DNA from: an uncultured Eubacteriales bacterium
GTDB taxonomy: Bacteria > Bacillota > Clostridia > Oscillospirales > CAG-272
Assembly: GCA_900545935.1 (NCBI GenBank)
Contig: URAP01000008.1
Location: forward strand, 1 to 62,742
Direction of reading: 5' to 3'
DNA: 62,742 nucleotides
Part shown: positions 62,001-62,742 of the stretch, piece after piece
Layout: the number at the start of each line of letters is the position of its first letter
Position numbering within the stretch: the stretch's first letter is position 1
Translations under genes and position numbers: made by a program
The notes under the pieces: generated by a model
The model's input: the letters and a program-made list of their open reading frames with translations, nothing else
What the model was told of the DNA's origin: nothing
Databases searched by the model: none

Positions 62001-62599
62001 GCGCGGTAAGCTGCGCAGATATCACAAAATGCGATATTGATCATAGCGCAGAAGCACCGATAACAAAAATTCGTCCCGCAGCGGCATTCTATACCGAGGT
62101 GCGTACACCGAGCGAGAGCGCGAGCGGTTTGCCGAGCGATGCCGACATCGGTCTCGACACTGCGCGGGGAGCGATTCGCCGACGCGGAATAATGCTCGAT
62201 GATCCCGAAACAGCCTCCGCGCTTGACGACACCGGCAACGGGCACTTTATCCCCGCAAATATTAAGCGGGACGGAAGTCTCACAAGCCGCTCGGGTGCAC
62301 TGCTGACAGCAGACGAGATAGCGCAAAAATGCGACGAGGCGACAGAGGCAGTGCGCGGGATAACCGCCGGCATACGCTCCGGGCACATAGACGCAAGTCC
62401 GATGCGTATCGACTTTAAAAGAACCGCCTGCGACTACTGCGCCATGCGTCAGGTCTGCAGAAGCAGCGAGCCTAAGCTGCGCCGTCCGACGCCGCCACAC
62501 ACACCCGATAAGAGTAAAAACGGATCGCCGACAATCAAAAACAGCGGCGCAACAAACGAAACATCAAAGCAGAGTATGAGAGAGGAGGACAAGCAGTGA
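59051..62599 (+). CDS. addB: ATP-dependent nuclease subunit B
   Basis: 1182 residues from the ATG at 59051, behind AAAGGAATCG; the frame runs open 18 codons further upstream without support. AddB, with AddA, forms the RecBCD-like helicase-nuclease for double-strand break repair. It has the N-terminal P-loop GIAGSGKSSR, the C-terminal nuclease (LGGRIDRVD near 880, VTDYKTG near 900) and Fe-S cysteines: one near residue 743 (YSACAFSYF) and three in CDYCAMRQVC near 1127-1136. A Ser/Asp-rich insert (about 951-1008, for example SSDRDCSDIAPSDTDN) interrupts the nuclease domain, and the tail is charged and disordered. addA overlaps its stop. Confidence 0.93.
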   Translation: MITEIRGIAGSGKSSRIYTLIGESLAAGRTVFLIVPEQTAVSAERRLSVYCAEHGIPTVDLEIVSFRRLANRVFREYGGLSYHYIGQGGKAVITWRVLGQLCDKLKYFRGISLSDISTVSAMCAQLDELRSCGITPTVLERASEQLGEGALADKLSDLSLISAAYGALLSADYDDPKEDITRLAELLEEHDFFVGKDVFLDSFYGFTPDELRVIGRMMKTADNLTIALQASGDYSSFHDSSTGTERQLRRMIPSDVKVGIETLSGTDSTRAPVLRDLTALLCSGEHKTLRGDGRVEFYICRDRYEEAEAAAGEILAHVRSGGRFSDCSVIVRRTSDWEGIADAVFSRHGIPCFISRRSDAVKDPAVRLITSSLEAVGHGWQTEDVIEILKTGLTPLTAEQCDTLEIYASAWHIRGRRWYDEYEWNMNPSGYSSSLGKDDEEILRTANDARARLVPPLMLLDLGSSRVSEYCRAIYAYLLELGLPEYISASGEDEPVRLWNAITDALDTLSAIAGELTVTADTMSKLIRLSLAGVTIGRIPTCVDEVTIGSADLYRPEGCRLAMLLGCCDGEFPSVPAETGLLSDRDRERLGELGIEIGRAPAAALSDEFLYFYMALSAPSRRLVLTRHTSSGDASACSPSEGWSAVLSMLADTEPVQFSALPPSLRVFSAASALDWALGDDGAAAMNACGTALSAIPEFAARLAGREMPISVSRAALGRAIADAIYGDTIGMSNSMIETYSACAFSYFGKYVLGLSEGGGATFRASDVGNYIHDMLERFVSELSAGNLPAEETEAGEYSHFVDEESERYENEILRGAEPDARQQSLFRRLRRTARLLVSDMADELRHSSFKPSFFELPFGLHEEIPPVEIEADGMTARLGGRIDRVDLCRQGDELLVKVTDYKTGTVPDLADSPSTGKGMQLLIYLLALCRDDRRIVRLLGEGYAAHGGYKTSVNSSAYAENGSSDRDCSDIAPSDTDNITSDSAVSCADITKCDIDHSAEAPITKIRPAAAFYTEVRTPSESASGLPSDADIGLDTARGAIRRRGIMLDDPETASALDDTGNGHFIPANIKRDGSLTSRSGALLTADEIAQKCDEATEAVRGITAGIRSGHIDASPMRIDFKRTACDYCAMRQVCRSSEPKLRRPTPPHTPDKSKNGSPTIKNSGATNETSKQSMREEDKQ

Positions 62600-62742
62600 G
62601 CGTAAAATGGACAGAAGCGCAGCTGTGCGCGATAGAAGCCAAGGGCTGTGACCTGCTTGTCTCGGCTGCGGCAGGCTCGGGTAAGAATTGGGTCTGGCCT
62701 GCAAGACGATGCTGAAGCAGTCAGTAAAGGTTTCGCCTGCCG
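62596..62742 (+). CDS. addA: ATP-dependent helicase/nuclease subunit A, start only; sequence breaks near the edge
   Basis: GTG at 62596 overlaps the addB stop (GTGA) and follows AGGAGG. The first 30 residues, VKWTEAQLCAIEA and LLVSAAAGSGK, are the AddA start with its Walker A motif, which should continue with T and an AVLVERI-like helix. Instead, from 62686 the sequence reads NWVWPARRC and then a stop. The last 57 bases do not continue AddA in this frame. Either a frameshift or, more likely, foreign or misassembled sequence sits at the contig edge. Confidence 0.75.

Overview
The window looks like a chromosomal piece of a low-to-moderate GC Clostridia bacterium, most like the Oscillospiraceae/Ruminococcaceae of gut or rumen. 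Signs are T-box and ZTP riboswitches, an ANTAR regulator beside glnA, a type III glutamine synthetase, BspA-like leucine-rich repeat proteins, a dockerin protein, an ECF vitamin transporter and AddAB. This placement is inferred from gene content only. No rRNA, tRNA, insertion sequence or prophage was recognised. Many operons start with near-consensus promoters (TTGACA, 17 bp, TATAAT).

Left part (1-18.8 kb): nucleotide and nitrogen metabolism. guaA, pyrG, an ANTAR regulator, glnA and a three-gene split glutamate synthase (GXGXG, FMN/Fe-S and glutaminase subunits) lie on the minus strand. Divergent from them are ilvE, glnN, nadE and an asparagine T-box with asnB. Together these make and use glutamine and glutamate. 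A serine hydrolase and a trkH-trkA potassium uptake pair follow.

CRISPR block (19.1-27.2 kb): a complete type II-A system. The array has 28 identical-looking 36-bp repeats and 27 spacers. It is followed by its leader (ending in the ATTTGAG anchor), csn2, cas2, cas1 and cas9, all overlapping and reading left. A tracrRNA with its own consensus promoter reads the opposite way, just upstream of cas9. Two spacers are synonymous variants of the same coding target. The block looks more AT-rich than its flanks.

Middle (27.7-40.5 kb): a lone SLOG/YpsA-like gene and glyA under a ZTP riboswitch. Next is an operon for an HprK-like kinase, a PqqD-like protein, an S26-like peptidase and a nucleotidyltransferase. 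Upstream of it, reading the same way, are a membrane-anchored LRR protein, a 36-residue peptide gene with a YxxP motif, and a 2082-residue secreted beta-helix-type protein. The YxxP peptide beside PqqD and HprK genes recalls the building blocks of lasso-peptide and other RiPP loci. It is the best candidate here for an undescribed system.

Right part (40.8-62.7 kb): mgtE behind a long leader containing a 31-codon leader ORF; coaX with an ECF S component; a dockerin protein; a lipoprotein; thrS under a T-box; a gene of unknown function; a HAD phosphatase; a polar amino-acid ABC transporter; an amidase; an LRR lipoprotein; rbfA-nrnA-truB; and addB with the start of addA. The last roughly 57 bases no longer read as AddA, so the edge may be a misassembly.
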